A stretch of 64,000 bases of DNA from Yinghuangia soli (GTDB taxonomy: Bacteria; Actinomycetota; Actinomycetes; Streptomycetales; Streptomycetaceae), in the NCBI RefSeq assembly GCF_021502675.1, contig NZ_JAKFHA010000041.1, positions 1 through 64,000 of the forward strand. Direction: 5' to 3'. The notes under the pieces are model-generated. The model was given only the letters and a program-made list of their open reading frames with translations, did no database searches and was not told where the DNA came from. Below are positions 8,458 through 16,390 of this stretch, one piece after another (the first letter of the stretch is position 1; each line of letters opens with the position of its first letter). A program made the translations under genes and the position numbers.

Positions 8458-9612
8458 ATGGCAACCCTGGAGACCCGCGTCTCGGAAGACGCCGTGCTGG
8501 ACGCCCTGGCGACCGTCGACGACCCCGAGATCCACAAGCCGATCACCGAGCTCGGCATGGTCAAGTCCGTCGACATCGCCGACGACGGGCGCGTCAAGGT
8601 CGGGGTCTACCTGACCGTGGCGGGCTGCCCGATGCGCGGCACCATCACCTCGTCGGTCGAGGGCGCCGTGGCCAAGGTGCCCGGCGTGACCGCGGTCGAG
8701 GTCGAGCTGGACGTCATGAGCGACGCGCAGCGCAAGGAGCTGGCGAGCACGCTGCGCGGCGGCCAGGCCGAGCGCGAAGTGCCGTTCGCCAAGCCCGGGT
8801 CGCTGACCCGCGTGTACGCGGTGGCGTCCGGCAAGGGCGGCGTCGGCAAGTCGTCGGTGACGGTCAACCTGGCCGCCGCGATGGCCGCGCAGGGCCTCAA
8901 GGTCGGCGTCGTGGACGCGGACATCTACGGCCACTCGGTGCCCCGCATGCTGGGCGTGGACGGCAAGCCCACCCAGGTCGAGAACATGATCATGCCGCCC
9001 GAGGCGGGCGGCGTGAAGGTCATCTCGATCGGCATGTTCACGCCGGGCAACGCGCCCGTGGTGTGGCGCGGCCCGATGCTGCACCGCGCGCTGCAGCAGT
9101 TCCTCGCGGACGTCTACTGGGGCGACCTGGACGTGCTGCTCATGGACCTGCCGCCGGGCACCGGCGACATCGCGATCTCGGTGGCCCAGCTGGTGCCCAA
9201 CGCCGAGATCCTGGTGGTCACCACGCCGCAGCAGGCCGCTGCCGAGGTGGCCGAGCGGGCCGGCACCATCGCGGTGGAGACCCGGCAGACGGTGGCCGGC
9301 GTCATCGAGAACATGTCCGGGCTGCCGTGCCCGCACTGCGACGACCACATCCTCGACGTGTTCGGCAGCGGCGGCGGCCAGTCGGTCGCCGACGGGCTCT
9401 CCCAGGCGACCGGCACCAAGGTGCCGCTGCTGGGGCAGATCCCGATCGACACGCGGCTGCGCGAGGGCGGCGACACCGGTTCCCCGGTCGTCCTGGACGC
9501 GCCGGACTCGGCCGCGGCGGTCGCGCTGCGGGCCATCGCGGACAAGCTCGGCAACCGCTCGCGCGGCCTGTCCGGCATGCAGCTGGGTCTGACCCCGAAG
9601 CGCAAGTTCTGA
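8458..9612 (+). CDS. mrp: Mrp/NBP35-type Fe-S cluster carrier P-loop ATPase
   Basis: A 384-residue ApbC/Mrp protein that binds and delivers Fe-S clusters in the cytoplasm. Residues about 8-85 are the MIP18/DUF59 domain with VAGCPMR (Cys57). The deviant Walker A SGKGGVGKSS is at 124-133, then DADIYGHS (153-160), MDLPPGTGD (229-237) and the cluster-binding Cys291-Pro-His-Cys294. Length and domain order match actinobacterial Mrp. It starts 10 bp after the DUF1003 gene, apparently from its own start without a strong ribosome site. It is followed by a 19-bp hairpin. It belongs to the conserved tatB-mrp neighbourhood of actinobacteria. Confidence 0.92.
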   Translation: MATLETRVSEDAVLDALATVDDPEIHKPITELGMVKSVDIADDGRVKVGVYLTVAGCPMRGTITSSVEGAVAKVPGVTAVEVELDVMSDAQRKELASTLRGGQAEREVPFAKPGSLTRVYAVASGKGGVGKSSVTVNLAAAMAAQGLKVGVVDADIYGHSVPRMLGVDGKPTQVENMIMPPEAGGVKVISIGMFTPGNAPVVWRGPMLHRALQQFLADVYWGDLDVLLMDLPPGTGDIAISVAQLVPNAEILVVTTPQQAAAEVAERAGTIAVETRQTVAGVIENMSGLPCPHCDDHILDVFGSGGGQSVADGLSQATGTKVPLLGQIPIDTRLREGGDTGSPVVLDAPDSAAAVALRAIADKLGNRSRGLSGMQLGLTPKRKF

Positions 9613-9617
9613 ACCGC

Positions 9618-9659
9618 CGCCGAAGCCGCCCGGACCCCGCGGTCCGGGCGGCTTCGGCG
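9618..9659. terminator. Perfect 19-bp hairpin between mrp and a convergent gene
   Basis: Arms 9618-9636 and 9641-9659 pair without mismatch around loop CCGC; the only T residues downstream are isolated. Placement 5 bp past the mrp stop and 40 bp past the facing gene indicates a bidirectional terminator. Confidence 0.8.
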
Positions 9660-9700
9660 TTCGACCGGTCCTCCGATCAGCCGTCCGGTCAGCCCGCTGG

Positions 9701-10348
9701 TCAGCCTTCGTAGGCCTTGAGCGCGGGCATGAGGGCCAGGCCCAGGCCGTAGGCGCTCACGCCGCGGCCGTACACGCCCAGGTAGACGCCCGCGGCCTGG
9801 CCGGCCAGCACCCAGCCGTACTCCGACTCGCGGTAGCGGAAGCGGTTCGGCACGCCGTTCACCGGCAGCGCCAGCCCGGTCCAGCCGTCGCCGTCCAGGT
9901 TGTCGGCCAACTCCCAGGCCAGATGGGTCTGCTGGTCCATCCACTCCTGGCGGAGCTCGCGGTCCAGGTCCCAGGGCCAGCTGCCGGCCAGCAGCGCGAC
10001 GCCCGCCACCGAGGCCGCGCTGGCCATCGAGGTGGCCTCCAGGAGCCCCGCGCCGTCGCCGCTCGGGCGCCGCTCGCGCTGCGGCACGGTGACCACCGCG
10101 ACGAAGCGGTGCGGCGTCGGGTCGCCGGGGCGGCGGCTGGGCGCGTCGCCGTGCCCGAGCGTGCCGTACTCCAGGCCTTCGCGGCCCTGGCAGACCGAGG
10201 CGAGCCAGCGCGGGCCGTCCCAGCCTTCGTCCAGCCCGTACCACGGGAAGTCCGCGGCGAGGTACTGGGCCAACAGCGAGGGCTCCGCGTCCCCGCCGGC
10301 GGCCGCGGCCACCTGGTCGGAAGCTCCCGTGTGGCTGATCGTGTCCAT
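9701..10348 (-). CDS. Conserved hypothetical protein of the tatB-mrp interval
   Basis: A 215-residue soluble protein without recognisable catalytic motifs. ATG 10348 has AAGGCG 6 nt upstream; the in-frame extension upstream is Arg/Ala-rich and was rejected. It contains aromatic-rich segments (DFPWYGLDEGWDGPRWLAS near residue 40, SWPWDLDRELRQEWMDQQ near 130) and a Gly/Tyr-rich C-terminus (GVYLGVYGRGVSAYGLGLALMP). No signal peptide. It lies between mrp and tatB on the tatB strand, separated from tatB by 223 bp, so it may be co-transcribed. Function unknown. Confidence 0.7.
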   Translation of the reverse strand: MDTISHTGASDQVAAAAGGDAEPSLLAQYLAADFPWYGLDEGWDGPRWLASVCQGREGLEYGTLGHGDAPSRRPGDPTPHRFVAVVTVPQRERRPSGDGAGLLEATSMASAASVAGVALLAGSWPWDLDRELRQEWMDQQTHLAWELADNLDGDGWTGLALPVNGVPNRFRYRESEYGWVLAGQAAGVYLGVYGRGVSAYGLGLALMPALKAYEG

Positions 10349-10571
10349 GCTTCGCCTTGTCTGCTCGCGCGGCGCCCGGAGCGCGCCGTCACCGGATCCC
10401 GCCCGGGCTTCGGCGGCCCGGCGTCGCGGACCGTCCCTGACACGGCACGGTACGGCCTCTGCCCCGGTGCGCGCGCGGCAATCGGGCACGACCCGCCGTC
10501 CCGGCGAGCGGACCCCGGGCGGACGGTACGGGCCCGGCGGGGAAGGAAGTGCGGTGCGAGGCGGCGGAACC

Positions 10572-10991
10572 TCAGGTGGCGTCGGCGTCGTACGGCGGGC
10601 GCTCGCCCGGCTGCACGCGGCTGCCGTTCGCCTCCATGGGGTGCGGCGCCTTGGTGAGGCTCGGCGTCCCGGCGGCCGCGTCGTCGTCGAAGCGCAGCTG
10701 CTTGGTCAGGTCCTGGCGCAGGTCGCCGAATTCCTTGAGGCCGAGATCGTCGTCGTCGCCCATGAGGTTCTTGCGCACGAAGGTCTTGGGGTTGAGGTCC
10801 TCGAACTTGATGTTCTCGAACTCCGGGCCCAGTTCCTTCTTGAGGTCGGTGCGCGCGTTCGTGGAGAACTCGCGGAACTTGCGTATGGTGCGGGCCGCCT
10901 CGCCGACCATCTTGGGCAGCTTGTCCGGCCCGAAGATGACGATCGCGAGGACGATGAGCGCGACCATCTCCAAGGGACCGACGTCGAACAC
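10572..10991 (-). CDS. tatB: Sec-independent protein translocase TatB
   Basis: A 139-residue TatA/B-type protein. A single N-terminal membrane helix (about 5-21, LEMVALIVLAIVIFGPDKLP) includes the family FGPDKLP hinge, then an amphipathic helix (22-50, MVGEAARTIRKFREFSTNA) and a charged, disordered tail. The VGP start of the mature helix and the Glu at residue 8 fit TatB. The GTG start has GGAG 6 nt upstream. The htrA-tatB order is the same as in mycobacteria (sigE-rseA-htrA-tatB). The PhoX gene at 19.5-21 kb encodes a likely Tat substrate. Confidence 0.9.
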   Translation of the reverse strand: MFDVGPLEMVALIVLAIVIFGPDKLPKMVGEAARTIRKFREFSTNARTDLKKELGPEFENIKFEDLNPKTFVRKNLMGDDDDLGLKEFGDLRQDLTKQLRFDDDAAAGTPSLTKAPHPMEANGSRVQPGERPPYDADAT

Positions 10992-11147
10992 CTGGACTCC
11001 ACGAGCTGCGCGGCAAGAACCGGTCGGCCGACCGGACCCCGTCCACAGTAACGGCCGATCCCGCAGACCGGCACCGTCGTCTTTTCCGCACCGCCCGATA
11101 TGCCGGTATTGCCGGAAGATGTGACCGCCCGGCCATCATCGCGACAT

Positions 11148-11201
11148 GCCGCGGCCACGACCGCGGATGCGTGCGGACGCATCGGCTGCCGTGGCCGCGG
11201 C
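11148..11201. terminator. Nested perfect hairpin between htrA and tatB
   Basis: Outer 12-bp arms 11148-11159 and 11190-11201; inner 7-bp arms 11166-11172 and 11177-11183 around loop GCGG. It is 20 bp past the htrA stop on the minus strand, so tatB is likely expressed mainly from its own promoter. Confidence 0.7.
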
Positions 11202-11220
11202 ACCCTTGCGGGGCTGCCGG

Positions 11221-12774
11221 TCAGCTGTCCTCGCCCTCCAGGGTGAGCTTGAGCTCCACGTCCTTGCCGTCCCGCTGCACGGTCAGCGCGACCTGGTCGC
11301 CGGGCGCCTTGCTGCGCACCGCGACGATCAGCTCCTCGGCGTCGTCGACGCGCTTGCCGTCGATCGCGGTGACCACATCGCCCGGCTTGAGGCCCGCCCG
11401 GTCCGCAGGACCGCCGGGGCGCACCGGCGGCTGCCCTTCGTTGTCCTTGTCGGAGACCCGGGCTCCGGGGCCGGTGTACTTCACGTCCAGGCTGACCCCC
11501 ATGACCGGGTGCACCGCCTTGCCGCGGTCGATCAGCTGCTGCGCGACGCGCTTCGCCTGGTTGATCGGGATGGCGAACCCGAGGCCGATGCTGCCCACGC
11601 CCTGCTCGCTGCCGAACGGCTCGGAGTCGCCGCCCTCGCCGGCCGACCGGATCGCCGAGTTGACCCCGATCACCCGGCCGGACGCGTCGATCAGCGGGCC
11701 GCCGGAGTTGCCCGGGTTGATCGGCGCATCGGTCTGCAGCGCGCTGATGTACGAGACGTCCGCACCGGAACCGCCGGCGCTCACCGCGCGGTCCTTGGCG
11801 CTGATGATGCCCGAGGTCACCGTGCCTTCGAGGTTGTACGGGGCGCCGATCGCGATCACCGGGTCGCCGACCTGCACGGTGTCCGAGTCGCCGAGCGCGA
11901 GCGGGGCCAGGCCGCGCACGTTCTCGACGCGCACCACGGCGAGGTCGTAGCCGGCGTCGCGGCCGACCACGCGGCCCTCGACCATCTCGCCGCCGTTGAA
12001 CACGACGCGGATCTGCCCGCCGTCCGCGGCGTCCGCGACGACGTGGTTGTTGGTGAGGATGAAGCCGTTGCCGTCCAGCACGAATCCGGTGCCGGTGGCC
12101 TGCTTGCCGCCCTTGCTGGCGTGGATGTAGACCACCCCGGGCAGCGTGCTCGCGGCCAGCCCGGCGATCGTGTCGCGCGGCCGCTCCGGGCCGGACGAGG
12201 CCGGCTGGCGCAGCGTCACGCGCTCCTCGCCGCGGTTCGCCGCCATCGCGCCGAGGCCCCCGCCCAGCACGCCCGCGGCCAGCGCGATGAGGGCGAGGCC
12301 GGCCGCGGCCCGCCAGGTCCAGCGCATCGGCTCGCGCGGCTCCGGGGGCTCCTCGACGGCGAACGCGTAGGGCAGCGGCGGATACTGCGGCGGCGGACCG
12401 CCGTACCCGAAGCCGGGCACCGGACCGGAATCCGCGTCGTAAGGCGGCATCGCCGCCCCGCCGCCGCCCCCGGGCCGCTGCGGAAAGCCCCACGCCCCGG
12501 GCACCTGCGCCCCCGGGTACGCATAAGGCGTACCCGCATACGGCGGCACCGTCGGCTGCCCGGCAGGATGCGGAAACCCCCACTGCGGCTGAGGCCCGCC
12601 CCCGGCCGGCCACCCCTGCCCGGGCGCCGACCACGGCCCGGCGGAATCGCGGCCGTGGGCGGGCGGGGGCGGGAAAGCCGGCGGTTCGTCGTCGCGGGTG
12701 CGGGGTGGCTCGGGGGTGGCCGACGCATCCGGCGGAGTGCTTCCGTCGCTGCCCTGGCCGGCCTCGTCGCTCAT
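11221..12774 (-). CDS. htrA: HtrA/DegP-like membrane-anchored serine protease with PDZ domain
   Basis: A 517-residue envelope-stress protease. Residues 1-150 are a Pro/Gly/Tyr-rich cytoplasmic region, followed by a membrane helix at about 155-178. The trypsin-like domain carries the triad His244 (TNNHVV), Asp277 (GYDLAVV) and Ser357 (GNSGGP). A PDZ domain covers about 430-517 (PADRAGLKPGDVVTAIDGKRV). The topology places the protease outside the membrane. ATG 12774 overlaps the stop of a 26-codon ORF (ATGA). Orthologues lie downstream of the ECF sigma factor and its anti-sigma factor in actinobacteria, and act in cell-envelope protein quality control. Confidence 0.92.
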   Translation of the reverse strand: MSDEAGQGSDGSTPPDASATPEPPRTRDDEPPAFPPPPAHGRDSAGPWSAPGQGWPAGGGPQPQWGFPHPAGQPTVPPYAGTPYAYPGAQVPGAWGFPQRPGGGGGAAMPPYDADSGPVPGFGYGGPPPQYPPLPYAFAVEEPPEPREPMRWTWRAAAGLALIALAAGVLGGGLGAMAANRGEERVTLRQPASSGPERPRDTIAGLAASTLPGVVYIHASKGGKQATGTGFVLDGNGFILTNNHVVADAADGGQIRVVFNGGEMVEGRVVGRDAGYDLAVVRVENVRGLAPLALGDSDTVQVGDPVIAIGAPYNLEGTVTSGIISAKDRAVSAGGSGADVSYISALQTDAPINPGNSGGPLIDASGRVIGVNSAIRSAGEGGDSEPFGSEQGVGSIGLGFAIPINQAKRVAQQLIDRGKAVHPVMGVSLDVKYTGPGARVSDKDNEGQPPVRPGGPADRAGLKPGDVVTAIDGKRVDDAEELIVAVRSKAPGDQVALTVQRDGKDVELKLTLEGEDS

Positions 12775-12851
12775 GCTGCCTTCTCGCTGCGCTCGGCGGC
12801 CGCATTCGCGAAACGCATCCCCCTGTTGATTCGCTCGCTCCGCTCGCTCAT
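12771..12851 (-). CDS. 26-residue Ser-Glu-Arg-rich micro-ORF overlapping htrA
   Basis: A 26-codon reading frame with a good ribosome site: GGAGGA about 6 nt before ATG 12851. Its TGA overlaps the htrA ATG in an ATGA quartet, so translation of htrA could be coupled to it. The peptide begins MSERSERINRG and ends AERSEKAA; the DNA for the first part is a near-perfect 9-bp direct repeat (AGCGAGCGG, AGCGAGCGA). From memory, similar MSERSER-type starts recur at gene borders in streptomycete genomes. It could be a regulatory leader ORF, a repeated element that happens to be open, or a real small protein. Confidence 0.45.
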   Translation of the reverse strand: MSERSERINRGMRFANAAAERSEKAA

Positions 12852-12986
12852 GCAAAGTCCTCCGTGCGGCCCCGCCGCGCTGTTCGTCGTGGGCCGTCGG
12901 AAACAGCCCGTGCGCACAAGTGTCCCCGGCGGACCGCCGTCGCGCTCGGGAGGGCCGTCAAGTTCCTGGTGTGTCGGCACAGCAGA

Positions 12987-13008
12987 AGGCCCCGGGAGTC
13001 CGGGGCCT
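12987..13008. terminator. Hairpin downstream of the anti-sigma gene
   Basis: Perfect 9-bp arms AGGCCCCGG (12987-12995) and CCGGGGCCT (13000-13008), loop GAGT. It is 40 bp past the stop of the minus-strand anti-sigma gene, so htrA with its micro-ORF is probably a separate transcription unit. Confidence 0.65.
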
Positions 13009-13047
13009 GGTCTGCGATGCGGGCGTCGCGCCGCGCGCGCCGCGGCG

Positions 13048-13692
13048 TCAGTCGCGCTTCTCCATGTCCCTGGCAGTGGTGACCGACAGCGGCCGCACCA
13101 CCGGGGACGCCAGTGTCGCGGTGGTCGCATTGGCCGCACCGCTGGTCGGCGAGACGCCGACCGTGCCGGCCTGCTCGACCAGGTTGCGCTCCACCACGGG
13201 CGCCGCCGGGCGTCCGGAGGAGCCGCCCGCCGGACCGCCTGCGATCACCGCACTGCTCAACGCCATGGCCATCATCGAGAAGGCCCCGGCGGCCGCGAAG
13301 GTGAGCCGGCGCCGGCTGACCGGCGGCCGGACGCGCGCCGGCGCATTGCCGGGCCGTCCCGCACGCGGTCCGCTGGTGCCGCGGGGCCGGGCGCTTCCGG
13401 GGGAGCGGGTCAGCGGCTGGCCTGCCCCCCTGGGGCGAGGAGGGGCGGCCTCCTCGCTCTCGCCGCCCGGGCCGCCGATACCGCCCGCACCCATCGCGAG
13501 CAGTCGGGCCATCAGATCCGCGGACGGATCCGGGCGGGAGCTGTTGACGAGCAGCGCTTTGACACGCCGCTGCTCCTCGGCCTCGGCGCGGCAGTCGGCG
13601 CACTGCGCCAAGTGGACCAGGACTTTCTCCCTGGCCTCGTGCCCCAGCTCGCCGTCGACGTACGCCGCGAGCTTGTCCTCGGGGTGGTTCAC
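13048..13692 (-). CDS. rseA: Membrane anti-sigma factor, zinc-finger ZAS type (RseA-like)
   Basis: A 214-residue anti-sigma factor that should hold the adjacent ECF sigma factor at the membrane. The ZAS zinc motif is at His27-x3-Cys31-x2-Cys34 (HLAQCADC), preceded by the typical LAAYVDGEL helix. A Pro/Arg-rich linker leads to one membrane helix at about 130-152; the last 60 residues lie outside. GTG 13692 was chosen because family members begin 10-20 residues before YVDGEL; ATG 13764 would add 24 low-complexity residues. It lies directly downstream of sigE, as in mycobacteria (sigE-rseA-htrA). Release by proteolysis or redox change at the zinc site is a family inference. Confidence 0.85.
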   Translation of the reverse strand: MNHPEDKLAAYVDGELGHEAREKVLVHLAQCADCRAEAEEQRRVKALLVNSSRPDPSADLMARLLAMGAGGIGGPGGESEEAAPPRPRGAGQPLTRSPGSARPRGTSGPRAGRPGNAPARVRPPVSRRRLTFAAAGAFSMMAMALSSAVIAGGPAGGSSGRPAAPVVERNLVEQAGTVGVSPTSGAANATTATLASPVVRPLSVTTARDMEKRD

Positions 13693-13800
13693 CGGCCTGC
13701 TCCCACGGTCGCGCGCCGGACCAGGTCCCGGGCCGTGCGGCCCTGCCCAGCCCGCTGACGACATGCCGCCCCGGCTGTCGAACCGACGATCACGGTGCCC

Positions 13801-14544
13801 TCATCTCTGCACCGACGCACACCCCTGGAGTTCCTCGCGGTCAGCGGGGGTCCGGGGGGCACGGTGCCGCAGCGCCGCCCGGAGCTGGGACCTGCCGCGG
13901 TGGATGCGGCTTCGAACGGTCCCCAGTTTCACACCGAGCGTGGTGGCGATCTCCTCGTACGACAGGCCCTCGATATCGCACAAGACGACTGCGGCGCGGA
14001 ACTCCGGGGCGAGCGCGTCGAGCGCCTGCTGGATGTCCGCGTCGAAGTGGGCGTCGTCGTATGCCTGCGCCGGGGAGAGCTCGCGTCCGGGCAGCCGTTC
14101 GGCCGCGTCGTCGGCGAGGCCCTCGAACCGGATGCGCTGGCGGCGGCGCACCATGTCGAGGAACAGGTTCGTGGTGATCCGGTGCAACCAGCCTTCGAAC
14201 GTGCCGGGCGTGTAGCTCGACAGCGATCGGAAGACCCGGACGAACACCTCTTGCGTGATGTCGTCCGCGTCGTGCGGGTTGCCGCTCAGACGGTAGGCAA
14301 GTCGGTACACCCGCGCCGAGTGGGTGCGGACGATGTCCTCCCACGACGGCGGGGTCCACACATCGGCACCCGGACGGGCGGTCGTGCCCGCGGATACGGC
14401 CTGCTGCGCGGATTCCCCCGGGGCCGCCGTTGTGTCGGCGTGGTCGGGGGCGTGATCGGTGGTTGCGATTGCGGCTTCGGCCACGTGATTTGGCATCGGC
14501 GCGACATCGCGAGGAGCGGTCTGATCCCCGCGGTGGTCGTCCAC
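13801..14544 (-). CDS. sigE: ECF sigma factor (mycobacterial SigE orthologue type)
   Basis: A 247-residue group IV sigma factor. Region 2 spans about 70-138 ([23 protein letters not shown] ... [18 protein letters not shown]) and region 4 about 172-225, with helix-turn-helix [25 protein letters not shown]. The first 60 residues are a variable acidic extension. GTG 14544 was chosen because AGAGGAGG lies 7 nt upstream; ATG 14580 lies before that site and has no ribosome site of its own. Gene order sigE-rseA-htrA identifies it with the mycobacterial SigE envelope-stress factor, not with the gene called sigE in S. coelicolor. An ECF-type promoter lies about 120 bp upstream. Confidence 0.9.
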   Translation of the reverse strand: MDDHRGDQTAPRDVAPMPNHVAEAAIATTDHAPDHADTTAAPGESAQQAVSAGTTARPGADVWTPPSWEDIVRTHSARVYRLAYRLSGNPHDADDITQEVFVRVFRSLSSYTPGTFEGWLHRITTNLFLDMVRRRQRIRFEGLADDAAERLPGRELSPAQAYDDAHFDADIQQALDALAPEFRAAVVLCDIEGLSYEEIATTLGVKLGTVRSRIHRGRSQLRAALRHRAPRTPADREELQGCASVQR

Positions 14545-14665
14545 TGCCACACCTCCTCTTTCGAGTAGCGCAACCACCATAGACAACCTGCCTGTTAAGC
14601 CCGGATAAGTGCGTCTGACACCGCTCCGGCCCAGCGAACCTGCTGCTTGCCTGTTCCAAAGAGGC

Positions 14666-14692
14666 CAACGAGCCGCCCGCCCCCGAGGTTCC
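14666..14692 (-). promoter_or_regulatory. ECF-type promoter GGAAC-N17-CGTT upstream of sigE
   Basis: On the minus strand, GGAAC (14692-14688) and CGTT (14670-14667) are separated by exactly 17 nt, the classical layout for SigE-type ECF promoters. The start of transcription would be near 14660, about 115 nt before the GTG. This fits autoregulation of sigE-rseA. Confidence 0.6.
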
Positions 14693-14953
14693 CGACGTCT
14701 TGTCCCGACCTCGCCACACGGGGCGCGGAGCTGCAACCGCGGACCGGGCCGGCGGCGTCCTTATATAGCGCGCGCGTGCCGGACCTCTCGGAGCCGCGTT
14801 CCGCGGGCCGGAACCGGGGCCCGCGACTGCCCTCCGTATCGCCGCCGCCACCCGCTGCGACCTGCCGCGACGCGGGCGCACCCCACGTTCGCGCCGGGCG
14901 GGCTCCACTACTCTTGCGGCATTGGTCGCCCCGGTCCCGGACGACCCGACGCG

Positions 14954-14959
14954 AGGAGG
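14954..14959 (+). promoter_or_regulatory. Ribosome-binding site AGGAGG pointing to an ATC start
   Basis: A full AGGAGG is followed after 5 nt by ATC at 14965. No in-frame ATG, GTG or TTG lies between this site and the conserved region; the nearest upstream is TTG 14914 with no ribosome site. Confidence 0.6.
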
Positions 14960-14964
14960 AAGCC

Positions 14965-15600
14965 ATCTCCAGCAACCGCCAGGCCCGCTGGGATTTCGCG
15001 GAGGCGTACGCCGGCGAGGACTCCGTCCTCGTGGCGGCCCGCCACCGTGCCCGGGAGGTCGGCGTCACGCCGGTCACCCCCGGCGGCGGTTCGGCACTGT
15101 GCTTCCTCGCCGCCGCGACGGACGCCCGCGCGGTCGCGGAAATCGGCACCGGCACCGGCGTGTCCGGCGTCTACCTGCTGCGCGGAATGCGCCCGGACGG
15201 CGTATTGACCACCGTCGATCCGGAGCCGGACAACCAGCGCATCGCCAAGGAGACCTTCGCGCAGGCCGGGTTCTCCGGCGGGCGCGCCCGGTTCATCCCG
15301 GGACGGGCGCTCGAGGTGCTGCCGCGGCTCGCCGACGGCGGCTACGACCTGGTGTTCTGCGACGGCGACAAGACCGAGTACGGCGAATACCTCGCGGAGG
15401 CCCTGCGCCTGCTGCGGCCGGGCGGCGTGGTGTGCTTCGACAACGCGCTGTGGCACGACCGGGTCCCCGACCCGGCGCACCGGGACCCCGAGACCACCGC
15501 GATCCGCGAGCTGCTGCGCGCGGTGCGCGAGAACGACGCCCTGGTGCCCACCCTGCTGCCGGTCGGCGACGGGCTGCTGTGCGCGGTGCGCCGGGGCTGA
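14965..15600 (+). CDS. SAM-dependent O-methyltransferase (class I, catechol-type), probable ATC start
   Basis: About 211 residues if translation starts at ATC 14965, close to the length of the mycobacterial protein next to sigE (about 215). The SAM-binding motif is at about 57-68 (AVAEIGTGTGVSG), followed by the acidic TTVDPEPD, the metal-site-like VFCDGDKTEY (about 132-141) and RPGGVVCFDN. These mark the methyltransferase_3 (COMT-like, divalent-metal) family. The substrate is unknown. It is divergent from sigE in the same arrangement as in mycobacteria. The start is unusual: strong AGGAGG precedes ATC and no standard start fits; the alternative TTG 14914 would add 17 residues without a ribosome site. 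Confidence 0.8.
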   Translation: MSSNRQARWDFAEAYAGEDSVLVAARHRAREVGVTPVTPGGGSALCFLAAATDARAVAEIGTGTGVSGVYLLRGMRPDGVLTTVDPEPDNQRIAKETFAQAGFSGGRARFIPGRALEVLPRLADGGYDLVFCDGDKTEYGEYLAEALRLLRPGGVVCFDNALWHDRVPDPAHRDPETTAIRELLRAVRENDALVPTLLPVGDGLLCAVRRG

Positions 15601-15750
15601 CCCGGACGCGACACCGCCGCCCGGCAGGCCCGGTCGATGCTGCCGACCTGCGCGGATGCCGTCCTGCGACGACATACCGCGGGCCCGCCGAAGCGGCGGC
15701 GTCCGGTTCGCCGGTTATGCCGGGCCCTCGACCTTTTCGCGGGCATGCGA

Positions 15751-15829
15751 CGGCCCCGGCCGGTACGTTCTCACGGATTTGTCCCGATCTTGCGTTCGGG
15801 ATTCCCTGAATCCATACCGGCCGGGGCCG
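15751..15829. repeat. Three-tier nested inverted repeat (structured RNA or bidirectional terminator)
   Basis: Outer 15-bp perfect arms at 15751-15765 and 15815-15829; middle GGATT/AATCC at 15775-15779 and 15809-15813; inner TCCCGA/TCGGGA at 15782-15787 and 15796-15801 with an 8-nt loop. It lies between two convergent genes and has no U-tract. It may be a terminator or a small RNA. Confidence 0.6.
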
Positions 15830-15874
15830 CTGCTCACCGCGACTCGGTCGAGGGTGGCACCGGTCAGGCCCGGA

Positions 15875-16051
15875 TCAGGCCTTGGCCCCCGTGGCGTTCG
15901 CCAGCGCTTCGCTGAGCGCGCCCGCCTCGTCGGGGGTCAGCTCGACGACGAGCCGACCTCCGCCCTCGAGCGGAACGCGCATGACGATGCCCCGCCCTTC
16001 CTTGGTCACCTCGAGCGGGCCGTCGCCCGTCCGCGGCTTCATGGCCGCCAT
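15875..16051 (-). CDS. DUF3117 domain small protein
   Basis: A 58-residue protein, nearly the whole length of the DUF3117 family. It starts MAAMKPRTGDGPLEVTKEGR and continues with the family RGIVMRVPLEGGGRLVVEL and ELTPDEA segments. ATG 16051 has GGAAGGGG 7 nt upstream; the longer reading from 16081 lacks one. It is soluble, with no signal or membrane segment. The family is restricted to actinobacteria, is highly conserved and has no known function. In mycobacteria the family member is also near tag and folP2. Confidence 0.9.
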   Translation of the reverse strand: MAAMKPRTGDGPLEVTKEGRGIVMRVPLEGGGRLVVELTPDEAGALSEALANATGAKA

Positions 16052-16390
16052 GCTCGTTCCCCTTCCTGCATATCGACACACCGGTGCTCACCCGGCCACC
16101 GGTCTTCGAGCGCATTGATCAGGCCCCATTATCCCGCATTCGACGGCGGGGTGAGCAACATCGGTCACGGACGACCGCCCGGAGACCTTCCGCGGGCCGG
16201 TTTCGCGGGCTCTTCCCGGCCTCGGGCGAGCCGCCCGGCGGCCGGTTCGCCGCGACCTGCGCCGGAGCCGCCCCCGGGAGCGCCGCGGCGGGGCCACCGG
16301 CAGGTGCGGCAGGGCCGTCCGGCATGCTGAGGGGGTTCGGAGGCGTCCCGCAGCTGACCTGCGTGCGCCCGACTCGACGGGAGACCCCAC
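16052..16390. other. 339-bp divergent intergenic region
   Basis: It contains the promoters of the DUF3117 gene (minus) and the enoyl-CoA hydratase gene (plus). I see no convincing -10/-35 pair, long dyad or small ORF with a ribosome site apart from GGGAG before the hydratase start. Confidence 0.5.

Larger units (their letters stand above)
14545..14964. other. 420-bp divergent control region, sigE / O-methyltransferase
   Basis: This region holds the sigE promoter at 14666-14692, the sigE ribosome site next to 14544, and the methyltransferase ribosome site at 14954-14959. A TATATAG stretch near 14763 stands out as AT-rich but is not assigned. Longer readings of either gene into this region are Arg/Pro-rich and look non-coding. 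Confidence 0.6.

Noticed and set aside
12942-12966. GGAACTT on the minus strand upstream of the htrA unit as a SigE promoter
   Set aside because: The -35 is good, but no CGTT-like -10 is found at 16-18 nt, unlike the convincing pair upstream of sigE.
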